The position numbers and the translations under genes are program-made. A stretch of DNA of 64,000 nucleotides from Trissonchulus latispiculum (lineage: Eukaryota > Nematoda > Enoplea > Enoplida > Ironidae). Each line of letters starts with the position of its first letter. The first letter of the stretch is position 1. The stretch spans positions 1 to 64,000 of the forward strand of contig JASAND010012869.1 in the NCBI GenBank assembly GCA_030248195.1, written 5' to 3'. Below, one piece after another: positions 11,994 to 22,980 of this stretch. The notes beneath the pieces were generated by a model. The model was not told the DNA's origin. It was given only the letters and a program-made list of their open reading frames with translations, and did not search any database.

Positions 11994-13556
11994 CTTGGGT
12001 TTACGGGGTCATAATCTTATTTTGGCTTAAAATCGCTTTAAAAGGTGCAAAAACCAAAAACGCCTAAAACGTTAAAGACAAGCCCTATTTTGAAGAAAAA
12101 CGGGCTAAGTTTCAGAAAACTTTGCATTTTGGCCCATTTTTCGAATTTGCTGGTCTTTTTCGAGGTCCGAATTCTGTGGGGGGGGGGGGTGGTCAGTTGG
12201 GGGTCATACTCATACGTATGTGTAACGGAGATTGGGGTGAGTGCGGTGGGCTCCCCCAACTTTTTTGGGGGGCCCTCTGGAGACCATAGTTTCCCGGGGG
12301 GGGGGGGGTTGGAGGGCATAGGTGTACCAGCATAGGTGTGTTAGGGGGGAGGGTGGGGGTGTGAACCCCCCCCCCCCACCAAAATGACAAATTTTGGCTA
12401 CCCCCCCAGATTTTCAGATTTTTGCTACCCCCCCAGATTTTTTGGCCAAAAAGTGGCCAAAAACGGCATAAAATCGAAAATTTTGGGGGGGGGTCCCCCC
12501 ACCCTCCGTCGGAACCCCCCCCCCCCCAGATTTTTTGCCCAGCCACACCTATGTGTACCACCTGTTTGGGTTGGGGCGGAATAGAAGTGCAAATTTGGCT
12601 CGGGGGACCCCGAAATTTGGGGGGGAGGGAGGACCCCCCCTAAACTACCCAGGTTTTTTTAGCTAAAATGCTCCTTTTTCGATGTACAGTACATTAAACG
12701 TACTCAAAAGCTTCTGTCAATAGTTTTTGTATGCGAAAATAGGGCTTGAAAATTGACAAATTTGTACTAAAATGCCTAAATTAGCCCGTATTGTGGTTTA
12801 TAATTGCGTATATTATCTTTTAATTGCTATAAATAACCATATTTAGCTGGTTATAGGTGACTTATAGCCTATTTTTCAAATTTTTTTCAAAAATTTTCAG
12901 AAGTTGCAAAAAATTTTTTCAGAAATTTTGCATTTTTTACTTGGTTTGGACCCAGTTTTAGGGGGGGAGGGGGGTTTGAGCTCGGCTTGGGGGGGGGAGT
13001 AGTTGAGGTCGGGTAGGGGGGGGAGGGGGTCTGGCCTCTCCGTGGGAGGGGGTCTCACGGGGGTGGTAAACTGTAGCCTGGTACACCTATGTTGGAGGGT
13101 ATACCCATAGGTGTGTTAGGGGGGGGGGGGTGGGGGGCAGGGTTGGGAGTCTCGGTCTCGCCCAAAAGCCGAGACTTGGCCAGTCTCGGTCTCGCTCACG
13201 CAAAAGTCTGGGTCTCGGACCGAGACCGGAAATTTTTGGAAAGCATTAAATTTCAGCGAAAATTTTAAATCAATGTCACGAAAATTAACTGACGAGGTGC
13301 GGAAACCGTATTTATGTGTTAAAGTCCCTAATACTGGGTCTAAGCCTCGAAAACTGGACGAAATTAAGTTTAAGCTTAAAATTGCTAGTCTCGGTCTCGG
13401 TACCCTGGTCTGGGTCTCGTTCTCGGTCTCGGTGAAATCTCGGTCTCGCCCAACCCTGGGGGGGAGCCCAAATGGACCAAGAGGACAAAATGGAGGGGTC
13501 GCTAGACGCCAACACCCCCCCTAAAAATTTTTCCTACCCCTCCCCCCAAATCCATA
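11994..13556. repeat. Mosaic of G/C-homopolymer-rich non-coding repeats
   Basis: Runs of 7-15 G or C alternate with AT-rich segments such as AAAATTTTC. Pieces recur elsewhere. For example, 12960-13085 is an inverted copy of 18460-18600, ending at the string GGTGTACCAGGCTACAG. A likely small element at about 12329-12555 has CATAGGTGTG/CACACCTATG ends. ORFs here are proline/glycine-rich artefacts of the homopolymers. No gene is seen. Confidence 0.7.
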
Positions 13557-14097
13557 GTCTTCCCCGGGGGGGGGGGTACGCCCCCCCAAAATTTTCGACC
13601 AACTTTGCCCCCCCTGCCCCCTCCAGATTTTTGGACTATCCCTCCCCCCACTTTTGGTTACCCCCCCCCCCTGAACCTCCCAGCACTTTTTGGGATCAAA
13701 AAGTCAGCTAAATTTTGCTAAAAAATGGTCATTTTTTGAAAAGTTTTTCTCAAATTTTGGCTTAAAATTGGTTTACAACGGTGTAAAAACGATAAAAACA
13801 AGCATTTTTTCGACAAAAAATGCGTTAAAATGCAGAAAATTTTTGCCTAAAACGCCTTGTTTTTATCGTTTAGGCGTTTTTATACCGTTTTAAACCGATT
13901 TTAAGCCAAAATTTGATAAAAAATTTTCAAAAAATGACCATTTTTTAGCAAAATTTAGCTAACTTTTTGGCCCCAGAATTGTGCTGGCGGGGGGTTCGGG
14001 GGAGGTAACCAAAAGTGGGGGGAGGGATAGTAAAAAAATCTGGGAGGGGGTAAAGTTGGTCGAAAATTTTGGGGGGATACCCCCCCTAGGGAAACTG
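13557..14097. repeat. ~540 bp foldback (inverted repeat)
   Basis: Arms of roughly 250 bases (about 13557-13805 and 13851-14097) are reverse complements with few mismatches, separated by a short centre. Matching landmarks include CCCACTTTTGGTTACC against GGTAACCAAAAGTGGG, and ATGGTCATTTTTTG against CAAAAAATGACCAT. A third, single arm copy lies at about 14440-14600. The foldback could form a very long hairpin. It may be a foldback transposon or two elements inserted head to head; no target duplication was identified. Confidence 0.75.
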
Positions 14098-15142
14098 GGG
14101 TCGACCACCGAAGTTTACCCCTCCCCCAACCAAAATTTCCAGGGAAACTATGCCCAAATCGATTTTTTCAGGCCCCTCCCCCTAAAAATTTTCAAACCCC
14201 TACCTAGATTTTTGAAAATTTTTAGCTAAAATTTCGAAATCTTTCCAAAAAATTCCAAAAATTAGCGAAAAATTGCTAGAATTCGCTTAATTAGGCTAAA
14301 AATCGTTAAAAATAGCTGTAAATTGAGAAAATTTCAGTTTTTCAACGAAAAACCGACTTTTTCCGCCGACCTCCCCCCCGAGAACACTTTTCTTATCCCT
14401 CCCCCAAATAGACTTTTTGTGACCCCCCACCCCCCCCTCCCCCCCCCCAGCACTTTTTGGGGCCAAAAAGTTAGGTAAATTTTGCTAAAAATGGTCATTT
14501 TTTAAAATGTTTCCTCAAATTTTGGCTTAAAATCTGTTCAAAACGGTGTAAAAACGCCTAAAACGATAAAAACAAGCCTTGTTTTGACAAAAAAGCGTTA
14601 AAATGCAGAAAATTTTGCGTTTTTAGGCCATTTTTTGAATTTTCTGAGGTCCGAATTTTGGGGAGGGGGTTCGGGGGAAGGGTACTCCCCATCACATTTC
14701 GGGGGTCGCCACCACAAAATTTTCGAAGTTTGCCCCCCCCCAACCAAAATTTCCGGGGAAACTGCTGGAGGCCCCAGGACCCCAAAACCATCCCCCAAAA
14801 AATTTTTACATTTTTATGCCAAAAATCGCATTTTCAGCTGTTTCTGATGCCAAAAGGTGGTCAAAAATGGCAAAACAATGCAAAATTTATTTGGCCAATT
14901 GTTGGCCAACACCGACCCCTCCCCACCCTCCTCCGTCGGACCCCCCCCCCCGATTTTTTGCTCAGCCCAGCCACACTTTATGCCCCCACCGAAACCCAAA
15001 GTTCCGGGGAAACTTGCCGAAATGCCGACCCGACCCAGAATTCGGACCTCAGAAATTACAATAAATGCAAAATTTTCGGCATTTTAACCGTATTTCTTCA
15101 CAATAAAGCTTGTTTTTAACATTTAGGCGGTTTTACACGGTT
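14098..15142. repeat. G/C-homopolymer-rich repeat mosaic
   Basis: The stretch contains one further arm of the foldback family (about 14440-14600). It also has a pair of opposed segments around GAGGTCCGAATT (14645) and its complement (15040). No coding region is supported; the open frames are low complexity and overlap on both strands. Confidence 0.6.
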
Positions 15143-15146
15143 TTAA

Positions 15147-16395
15147 GGTGGTGATTCCCTTTGGTCACATAAAGTTTCCACCATTTATTACTCATTCATT
15201 ATATACTTGGAGTTAAGAAGCCATTTTTATATCAAAACGCAACTTGACATTTTCTCGTTTTAATGCATGCCACGAAACTAATGTTGCTTTTCTAAAATAT
15301 TTTTAACACATTTTAGAAGAAGTATATCGGATCGGGAAGGTGCCATCAGCTTTATGCCCAAATTGCGGGATGGAACCTGAAACGGTGCACCACTTGTTCC
15401 TGTCATGCCCAGCATGGGATGCTGAACGAAGAAGAATTTTTGGAGTCTCCCCTCATACTTTGTCAAGAGTATTAGGGAGAGAAAAGGAGACTGTGGAGTT
15501 CCTACGACAAACCGGACATCTATGATGCCCGGATGTATGATCAATGGATCGATTGCCGAAGACGAAGAAGAAGAAGAAGTATAATTTTCCAGAATTTTTG
15601 CAGACTCAAGTAAATTTTTTTCGCGAGACATCGGTTATAATATCATTCGATACCTCCATCAAATAGCTGGGGACGATTTTTTATTTATTGTGAAATCGCT
15701 CTTCGTTATAGAGAAATAAGCTGAAATGTGTGCGTAACCTGTATTTTGCCTACTTTTTCCAACTTTGTCAAGCGATTACTTTAGCTAGAAAGCAGCAATC
15801 GGGGCAACTAAAAAAATCGTTCCTGGGTATATTTATGCAGAATACATTTGTTCAGTAGCAGCCCTCCATCTTGCATGGTGAATGCTTCACAAGCTTTGGA
15901 AAAAAATTGGTCGTGTTTTTGCAAAAACTACATTTGCTATGATAGCAGCCTACAGGATAGCAATTGGAAGACGATCATGCGTCGGATAATTTGTCCCTAT
16001 GAGACCTTCAGATCGACGCCCTCAGTTTGATTTTACGGCTTGCGTAGTTCAGTAAATGTTGGATTATTTGATTTCTGCAAAAATGACAAGTTTTCGACGC
16101 CAAAACAAGAACATCGGGTATATCTCACGGTAGAGAAAAGCTAGAAAGTTACTTTAAAAAGCAAAAATGTGAAGCTCAATGAGATCTTTCGAATGAACAT
16201 TGTCATAACTGTGTAGCTGCTGCCAAACGTTCAGAAATTGGGAAAAACCACGCTGACCGGAAATCTCGAATTTTTGAATCGGGATTGCGTGGAGGGTGTT
16301 AGAACGCTAAAAGAACTTATTTCGGAGAGTTTCGTCAAATTTCAGTTTGATTTACGCTGCCAAATAACAATATGTGCGCAAAAGGAATCACCACC
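15147..16395 (+). mobile_element. TTAA-flanked inverted-repeat element with nested LINE tail
   Basis: A complete copy of the family amplified at 1-7560, with GGTGGTGATTCC ends and TTAA on both sides (15143-15146, 16396-16399). Its 1249 bases include a 245-base LINE fragment plus its 12-base duplication. Without these it is about 990 bases, matching the copy at 51159. No transposase is encoded. Confidence 0.9.
15327..15571 (+). mobile_element. 5'-truncated LINE 3' end nested in the TTAA element
   Basis: The fragment encodes the last ~60 residues of a non-LTR retrotransposon, including a CPNCG...HHLFLSCP segment. This is the C-terminal Cys/His motif common in Jockey, I and R1-type proteins. 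It ends with a GAA-rich tail. AGAAGAAGTATA is found on both sides (15315-15326 and 15572-15583) and fits a 12-base target duplication. The host element's sequence resumes exactly after it. Confidence 0.82.
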
Positions 16396-16399
16396 TTAA

Positions 16400-17707
16400 G
16401 GGAGGGGGGGCTACGAATTTCACTAAAAGTTCGATGTTGGAAAAGCTAGCTAGTCTTTTGCCACATAATAGTATTAGGTTTAGTGTAAAATAGTTTAAAG
16501 TTTGACACAATTCCATGCAGCGTAGCGTGCTGTGGAGCCATCAGAAGTTGGAGTTGTCGGTCCAAAGCTCGACATGACACGTACACAAACTTCGCCTCGC
16601 CCTAATCGCTATGCGCAAGGTACGGTGCCCAAATTCTCCAGAAATAGTACTGACATATAGTGCTTTGATATCGTATAAAATAATCCTTAGATCAATGTAT
16701 ACTTTTCTGTGAGATACAGTCAAAGTGCGAAAAATTGGGTGTTGTAGGTCTATACGGGTGGAGGTTAACTAACGTCTAATGTGCTGTGGTTTACCAAGTG
16801 AACCCAACTTTGCTCCAATTAATACTCCAAGTAACTGTCTTAGCTTATGTAAAAATGACGTGATTTCGTTAATCCCTGCGTTCGCAGTGCTAGATTACAT
16901 TATCGATATTGCCACTGTTTCTTCGTGTCATTTCGAAGATGTGAGTCAATTACTCTAAAGTACTGTGCCAGATTCGACTGAAACTTTGCTCATTACATGC
17001 CATTGAGTGTACCAAGATGTGCAGAAAGCTAGGTCACTAAGCCTCGCTCCAGTGCTTAGAAATGCTAGATTGATTTGTCGAAGTATGTATATATGGCGAT
17101 CGCTCCAAAAAGCTCTAATACAGTTATAAGCGCATACTGAACGAAGGAAGCGTCATATCGAAAAACGGATTTCATATTCGAATTCAGCAGGTCAAATAAC
17201 CCCTACAAGCACCTTTTCGGCAAAATCGGAGACAAAAAATTTTTTGACCCTATTTTTACTGCGCTTAGCTAGCTTTTCAGGCCTAAAAATAAGGGTTATT
17301 TCTTAACAAAAAGTTTGCTAGCACACTAACCAGAAAACCAAATCCCTTCATACAGTTTGCACCTATTAGAGCCTAACAATTGGTGAAAAGCTAGGGTAGG
17401 CTAGGGGCTGTCAATTTTATTAGATCAAAAACGGCGCACGGTCACATCGCAACTTTTTGCCAAATTTCAAACTTTGACCTGTTATTGCTGAAGAAGGAAA
17501 CAACGCTCGAAAGCAGGAATACTTTTAATATTTAGTACTAATAACAGTTAACGTTTGTGGCAAAAAGTTTCAGAATTGGTCAAACCGTTAATCCACCAGA
17601 GTTCAGAAAAGCTTTTTCAAAAAACCCACTTTTCGCACCAAAACTTCGACTTTGGCGTAGTGCCAGAATCTTTGTGTGTTAGATATAATAATGCCCACTA
17701 CGGACTA
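16400..17707. other. Non-coding stretch, nothing recognised
   Basis: Apart from a G run at 16402-16409, the composition is ordinary and less repetitive than its surroundings. I see no coding potential, RNA gene or terminal repeats. Confidence 0.5.
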
Positions 17708-17712
17708 TTTAA

Positions 17713-17988
17713 CTGGGCTTATTCTACTGGGGGGGGGCGCCCCATAAACACCCTTCCCCCCAAAAATCGCCCCTTCCCCCAAAAAATGGGTGCCCCTTTT
17801 GGTACCAACTTTTGCCCTGAAAAAATCGCTCAGAAGGCCAAATCCGCTTATTTTTTGGCGATTGCTATAAAACTAGCGCAATTTTTTGCATGTTTTTAGA
17901 AAAATTTTCGCCCCCCCCAAAATGACTCGCCCCCCGAGGGCCCCCCCAATGGAGCCCCCCCAAGAAAAAATCCCTAGAATAAGCCCAG
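17713..17988 (+). mobile_element. CTGGGCTTATTC-family MITE, 276 bp
   Basis: The ends are CTGGGCTTATTCTA(C/G) and CTAGAATAAGCCCAG, flanked by the 5-base duplication TTTAA (17708-17712 and 17989-17993). Just inside the ends lie G or C homopolymers and the shared blocks TTTTGGTACCAA and AATTTTCGCCCCCCC. No protein is encoded. The superfamily is not identified; 5-base duplications occur in some hAT and Transib groups. Confidence 0.88.
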
Positions 17989-18184
17989 TTTAACCTTGAT
18001 ATGTTAGCTAATCATATGCCAAAAGGTAGGTCTCTTCGAAGAAGTTGGGCAAAACCGTTCGTAGCCCCCCGCCTTAAGGCGATTCTAAGCCAAAATTTGG
18101 GGAAAGGTTTTCAAAAGAATGTCCATTTTCAGCCAAATTTAGCTAGCAATATTTTGGGCCCAAAAAACGACAGTGGCATAGGTG

Positions 18185-18442
18185 CAGGCGCGTAGCCAGG
18201 GGGGGGGGCGAGGGGGGCATGCCCCCCCCGAAATCGGAGACAAAAGAAAAATTTTTAATGAGTAGCAGGAGCGCGAATAAATATTTTGAAAAATTTTCGA
18301 CTGCGGCGCTACTTTTCAACGAAAATATCTCAAAAGCTCCAGATTTTGCTTGAAAATTTCCATCAACTGTTTAGTTGCGGTAGAAATTTCAGAGCATTTT
18401 TTGCTTGCCCCCCTCCGAAATTTTTTTCTGGCTACGCTAGTG
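18185..18442 (+). mobile_element. Small hAT-type MITE, 258 bp
   Basis: The ends CAGGCGCGTAGCCAG and CTGGCTACGCTAGTG are imperfect inverted repeats. The 8-base duplication CATAGGTG flanks them (18177-18184 and 18443-18450), the length expected for hAT elements. The interior is non-coding with G and C runs at the edges. Confidence 0.82.
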
Positions 18443-18890
18443 CATAGGTGTACCAGGCTACAGTGAGTTTACCCCCTGTGAGACCCCCCACGGGAAGGCC
18501 AGACTCCCCACCCCCATACCCGACCTCGACTACTCCCCCCCAAGCCGAGCTCAGAGCCCCCTCCTCCCCCCTAAAATGGGGTCCAAACAAGAGAAATATG
18601 CTAAATTTTTGCAAAAATTTTTGCAATTTTTCAAAATTTTCAATTTCAAAAAATTTCAAAAAATTTTCTGAAAAAATTGTCTAGAAACAGTTGAAAACGC
18701 TAAAAAATAGGTTTTAAAACGCAATACGAGTGGTTTTTTTATTAGATTTATATATGTCGAAAATAGTAGATTTTATGTTCAAAAAGGGCCATTTTTAGCT
18801 GAAAAAAATTTGGATACAGTTTGGGTACAGTTTTTTCTGAAAATTTCCGATTTTTGAGACCCCCCAAGCCAGATTTGGACTTTTTACTCT
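18443..18890. repeat. Repeat starting GGTGTACCAGGCTACAG, inverted relative to 12880-13095
   Basis: This stretch matches 12880-13095 in reverse complement, including the blocks around GACCTCGACTACTCCCCCC and AAGCCGAGCTC. The hAT-type MITE at 18185 landed at its left edge. Its own boundaries and class are unclear. Confidence 0.6.
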
Positions 18891-19240
18891 CTGGGCTTAT
18901 TCTAGGCATTTTTTCTTGGGGCGCTTCTTGGGGGAGGGGAAATTTTGGGGGGGGGCGAAAATTTTTCTACAAATATGCTAAAAATAGCGCTATTTTTCTG
19001 GCATGTGCTGTAAAAGTTGATTTTTATTGCAAAAATAAGCAGATTTAGTGTTAAAAAGGGCAAAAAATGAGTAAAAATCTCCGGCGAAGCCGGAAAATTT
19101 TTGAAAATTTGTCCTTTGAGCGATTTTTCAGGGCAAAATTTGGTACCAAAAGGGGCACCCACTTTTTTGGGGGGGGAACGATTTTTTTGGGGGGAAGGGT
19201 GTTTATGGGGGGACCCCCCGCCGCCCCCCCCCTTAAGAAG
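18891..19240 (-). mobile_element. CTGGGCTTATTC-family MITE, reverse, one end missing
   Basis: It begins with an intact CTGGGCTTATTCTAG end and contains the family blocks in opposite order to the copies at 17713 and 20629 (CGGCGAAGCCGG, TTGGTACCAA, GTGTTTATGGGGGG). The second terminus is not found before 19240, so it is truncated or interrupted. Confidence 0.75.
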
Positions 19241-19268
19241 CTCCCCCCACAACCCAAACAGGTGGTAC

Positions 19269-19371
19269 CAGGCGTGTAGCCAGGGGGGGAATTTCTCAGC
19301 TTCTGGGGGGCTCCGCCTCCGCCTAGAAAAATTTTGCATTCCCCCCGAAATTTTTTCTGGTTACGCTAGTG
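19269..19371 (+). mobile_element. Small hAT-type MITE, 103 bp
   Basis: The ends CAGGCGTGTAGCCAGG and CTGGTTACGCTAGTG match the element at 18185. The flanking 8-mers GGTGGTAC and AGTGGTAC differ by one base, consistent with an aged 8-base duplication. Confidence 0.75.
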
Positions 19372-20628
19372 AGTGGTACACCTATGGACAGGGGTGGTTC
19401 GGGGCGGGGCAGGGTCAGGGATTTCCGAAAGTTGGGAGGGTAAGTCAAAAACTGTGATAGGGGTAAATAGTCTCAATATTTCTGGGAGGTTACCTCCTCA
19501 CTGGCGGGGTGGCGGATCCAGGATTTCGTGACGGGGGGGGGGTGGCAGTAAAATTGTTTCCACCGGGATGTTTGAATCTTAGGTGTACCAGGCTACAGTT
19601 TGCCCCAAGTGTCAGGGTATTTCTTAGGGATTTTTTCCGGGGGCCCCCCGGGCCCGGGGGGAAGATTTTAAATAGCCATTTTTATGAAAAAATCTCCGGC
19701 GAAGCCTTTTGACCACATTTCGAAAAAATGTAGACCTCATTAAGGGGGAAGACCAAAATCCCAGGGGGGATTTCGGGGGGGGGAGGTCAATTTCGCGGGC
19801 CCCCCCCTGGCTTTCCCTACAGGGGGGGGGGGTAGGCCCCCCCCCAGAAATCCGTTCCCCCCAGACTTGGGTCGCCCCCCCCAGGATTCGGGCCTTCCCC
19901 CCCCCCAGAACCCCCCTACCCTAAAGTGCCCGGAAAAATAGGGTTTTGAAGGCAAATTTTGAAAATTTTTCCCGGCTTCGCCAGATTTTTACCCATTTTT
20001 AAGCATTTTTAGCTATTTTAAGCTTAAATTTAAGTTAAAAATAGTGAATTTTTAGCTCAGCAGCAACAAATATATAGCTATTTTTAGACATTTTTCTAAA
20101 AACTTTTCTTCTCCCCCCAGAATTCCGAAACCCCCCAAACTCCCCCCCCAGAAATTTTTGCCTAGGAAAAAGCCAACCCCCCTCTGTAAAATTACCCTGA
20201 GTGTACCCAGTGAAACTATGCCCCCCTCCCATGGCCAAAATGGCAAAAAAATCGAAAACGTGATATCAAATTTGGATTCTGTGTCCCCAAAACCCCCTGA
20301 GCTATGTTTTCCTCCAATTCTGGGGTTACATATATAAAACGTTTTCCCATGGGGTCGGAACCACGGGAGTGAAGGATCGCCAGACCAAAATTGGTTGGTA
20401 AGACAATAAAACTAACGTCTAATTTGAAATGCACGCCCCCGAAAACTCCCTATAAGTCATTTTTGTTGAAATCCGCCTTCAAATAAAACATTTTCCCATG
20501 GGATTACCTACCGAAAACCGGGTTCGGACTCGGAGCCATAGAGGCCACAGATTGAGAGCTAATTTTTGTATATTTTTAAAATTGCTTATTTTTGGCAGTT
20601 TAAGCATACCGATCGCGTATGTAGAAAA
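19372..20628. repeat. G/C-homopolymer-rich repeat mosaic
   Basis: Homopolymer runs and AAATTTT-type segments continue. A left end CAGGGTATTTCTTAGGG at about 19616 resembles the element at 60314, but no partner end was found. From about 20240 the sequence becomes ordinary AT-rich DNA. No gene is supported. Confidence 0.6.
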
Positions 20629-21014
20629 CTGGGCTTATTCTAGTGGGGGGGGGGGTGGGCCCCCCCCATAAACACCCTTCCTCCCCAAAAATCGCTCCCC
20701 CCCCCCCCAAAATCGCCCCCCCCCAACAAACTAGGTGCCCCTTTTGGTACCAACTTTTGCCCTACAAAAATCGCTCAGAAGGCCAAATTTTCAAAAAATT
20801 TCCGGCATCGCCGGAGATTTTTACTCATTTTTTGTCTTTTTTAACAATAAATCTGCTTATTTTTGCAATAAAAATCAACTTTTACAGTACATGCCAGAAA
20901 AATAGCGCTATTTTTAGCATATTTTTAGAAAATTTTCGCCCCCCCCCAAAAATTCCTTGCCCCTCGGACCTTTGGGGGGCCCCCCCCAAGAAAAAATCCC
21001 TAGAATAAGCCCAG
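20629..21014 (+). mobile_element. CTGGGCTTATTC-family MITE, 386 bp
   Basis: A complete copy with perfect 15-base ends (CTGGGCTTATTCTAG and complement) and a 5-base duplication GAAAA (20624-20628, 21015-21019). It lies 129 bases upstream of the WASHC3 start codon, so it may sit in that gene's promoter or 5' UTR region. Confidence 0.92.
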
Positions 21015-21143
21015 GAAAAGGAGTTTTTCTTGTATTGAGAGCCAAACTGGACCTTTTTTAGGCAAAAATAAGCATTATTGCCCAACATCGCAGATGCAGA
21101 TAAGTGATTAACACCGTATTAGAATTTCAGACTTTAAGTTTGG

Positions 21144-21203
21144 ATGCTGGAATCTAATACGATCGATGACAGTGTCATTGGAACTGGAGTTGCCATTGAC
21201 CAG
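21144..21203 (+). CDS. WASHC3: WASHC3 exon 1 (residues 1-20)
   Basis: It begins ATG CTG GAA and ends in CAG before GTATGG, phase 0. It is too short to identify alone; the assignment rests on the match across the junction to exon 2. Confidence 0.7.
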
Positions 21204-22381
21204 GTATGGTTTGTGTTGTTTTTCAAAATAGAACCTGTGCAAATAATTTTTAGGAAGTTTACCTGCAACTTCGAAAATGCTTAAAACCTGTTTTTTAGTC
21301 TAGTTTTAAGCTTAAAATAGCTAAAAATGTATAAAAATTCAGTAAAGCTGGAAGATTTTTTCAAAAATTTTCCTTCAAAACTTTTGAAGTCTGGGGGGGG
21401 AGACGGCAGTAAACCTGGAGGGCCCTGATCCTAGGGGTGGACGATTCTGGCGGGGGCCGACCTGGGCTTCTACCGAATTTTACTTGGGGGGCCCTCGAGA
21501 AGTGAGCCATTTTTTGTGGGGGGGGGCGAATATTTTTCTAAAAACATGCTATATATATTGTGGTATATATTTCTATAGTAATCGCCAAAAAATAGCGGAT
21601 TTAGTGCTTAAATAGACAAAAATCGACGAAAAATCTCCGGCAAAGCCGGAAAACATGGCCTTCTGACGATGAATTTTTCAGGGCAAAAGTTGGTACCAAA
21701 AGCACCCACTTTTCTTGGGATGGGCGATTTTGGAGGGGGGGCAGGGTGTTTATGGGGGGACTCCCCCCGGTAAAATGTGAGCTTAGGAGAATTAAGCAGC
21801 TCCAGAGGTGGTACTAACTTCTTTAGCTCCTGCCGCCTTGTTGAGGTTTAAGTTTACTTTAATAAAAGTAAGATTCGTGTGCAGTGGCTCTAAAACCGTT
21901 TGCAAGTTCTTATCAAAGCCTTATAACAAAATCGTTTTGGTGTTGAAATGTATCCAAATCCATCCATACCAAAATATGTGAGTCATGGTCAGGTCAGGTT
22001 GTTTTGTGAATGTTCGGTACAGGTCATGTGCACCTGTCTTAGTATCCTTGAATTTTTGGGACGCCACTATAGCAGGTCTTCTTACCTGTACGTTGAATAC
22101 GAAATTCTCAACTACAGCTGTGGATGATATGGTTGTGCTTTTGCAGTAGTGCAGCTCCGTTTCTTCGTTTTGCTGCATTGTTTTTCTTTTCATGCCTAAT
22201 TAGTGCATCTTTTTAGGTAGCGCCTGTACATCAGAAGCGACTTTTGGCATTTGTTAATTCTTGGTTATCACAAACTGTTGGATTTTTCAATAACTTTGCT
22301 TCAGTCTGCGAGAATCAACTGTTGGAAATTGATATCCGTTTGGAACATTTAGAAAATTCGCTGTCATTGTTCGAGTCTAGG
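21144..22381 (+). CDS. WASHC3: WASH complex subunit 3 (CCDC53) homologue, N-terminal part, two exons
   Basis: Exons 21144-21203 and 22217-22381 join in phase 0 and encode 75 residues. A variable head ends VIGTGVAIDQ, followed by VAPVHQKRLLAFVNSW and a helical segment with NNFASVCENQL. This matches the conserved N-terminal region of WASHC3, a coiled-coil subunit of the WASH complex that drives Arp2/3-dependent actin assembly on endosomes. The splice sites are CAG|GTATGG, TTTTTAG|GTAGCG and AGG|GTGAGA. An AG acceptor lies 13 bases before the ATG. The conserved C-terminal half was not found before HEATR5B begins, so the gene is truncated, has very divergent later exons, or is a pseudogene. Confidence 0.8.
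21487..21770 (-). mobile_element. CTGGGCTTATTC-family MITE fragment in WASHC3 intron 1
   Basis: Internal blocks of the family appear in reverse order: GGGGGGCGAA, then CCGGCAAAGCCGG, GTTGGTACCAAAAG and GTGTTTATGGGGGG. Neither terminus is intact, so this is a decayed copy. Confidence 0.7.
22217..22381 (+). CDS. WASHC3: WASHC3 exon 2 (residues 21-75)
   Basis: It encodes the diagnostic QKR...AFVN...FFNNFASVCE segment and the start of the coiled coil (LEHLENSLSLFESR). It is bounded by TTTTTAG and GTGAGA, in phase 0. Confidence 0.82.
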
Positions 22382-22980
22382 GTGAGAACTTCATTGAAGT
22401 GATGAACAACTCACATTGGCAATGAACTTTATTCTTTTTTGTTGAATAAGGTAGTGTATTACGTATATATATGTCTTATGACAAGGGGTTGATTGTTTCG
22501 GAAAAAGATAGCCTTGCGCTTGCCAGTAAAAACCCTTTTCCGGTTTTAAAATTTTTTTCCATATTACCCTATCCCTGTTTTCCGATCACCCCGAAATTAA
22601 CCAATGTGTTAAAAGTTGCGATTTCATGTTTCTGCACGTACGTATATATTATTATGTAATATATGCAGTTTTCAACTTCCCCTCAGGGCTAAAGCAATTA
22701 TTACACAAGCGCTGGCAAAGATTCCCGTATTAAGTACAGGAATCCAATATTTTCAGCAAACGATACTTTATGCAAACTAGAGGTGAGTTCTGTATACCTT
22801 GATAGTTCTACTAGTCCTGGTCTGTGGTGTTTTCACAGGTAACAAACTTCGTAAAGTAAAAAATTCCAGACCTTTTGACAGGTACAGTACTGGATATAAT
22901 GGGTTAAACACTTCACTGTTAGGCATGGAATTATTAACCCTATCTGAGAAGTACTATACACATTTAACAGCAAAAATATA
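22382..22980. other. Stretch after WASHC3 exon 2 with a possible non-coding exon
   Basis: 22687-22782 is bounded by CCTCAG and GAG|GTGAGT and looks like an exon, but joined in phase 0 after WASHC3 exon 2 it stops at its second codon. It could be an untranslated exon, an alternative terminal exon or chance. Nothing else is recognised. Confidence 0.4.

Noticed and set aside
12038..15119. Many Pro/Gly-rich ORFs
   Set aside because: They come from G and C homopolymer runs, overlap on both strands and have no domain or splice support.
16541..17899. Small ORFs in the gene-free stretch before the MITEs
   Set aside because: No domain, no splice partner and no repeat relationship; lengths are within chance expectation.
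22687..22782. Possible third exon of WASHC3
   Set aside because: Good splice borders, but the in-phase reading GGC TAA stops at once. A weak alternative donor in exon 2 would be needed, and the resulting ending does not clearly match the family.
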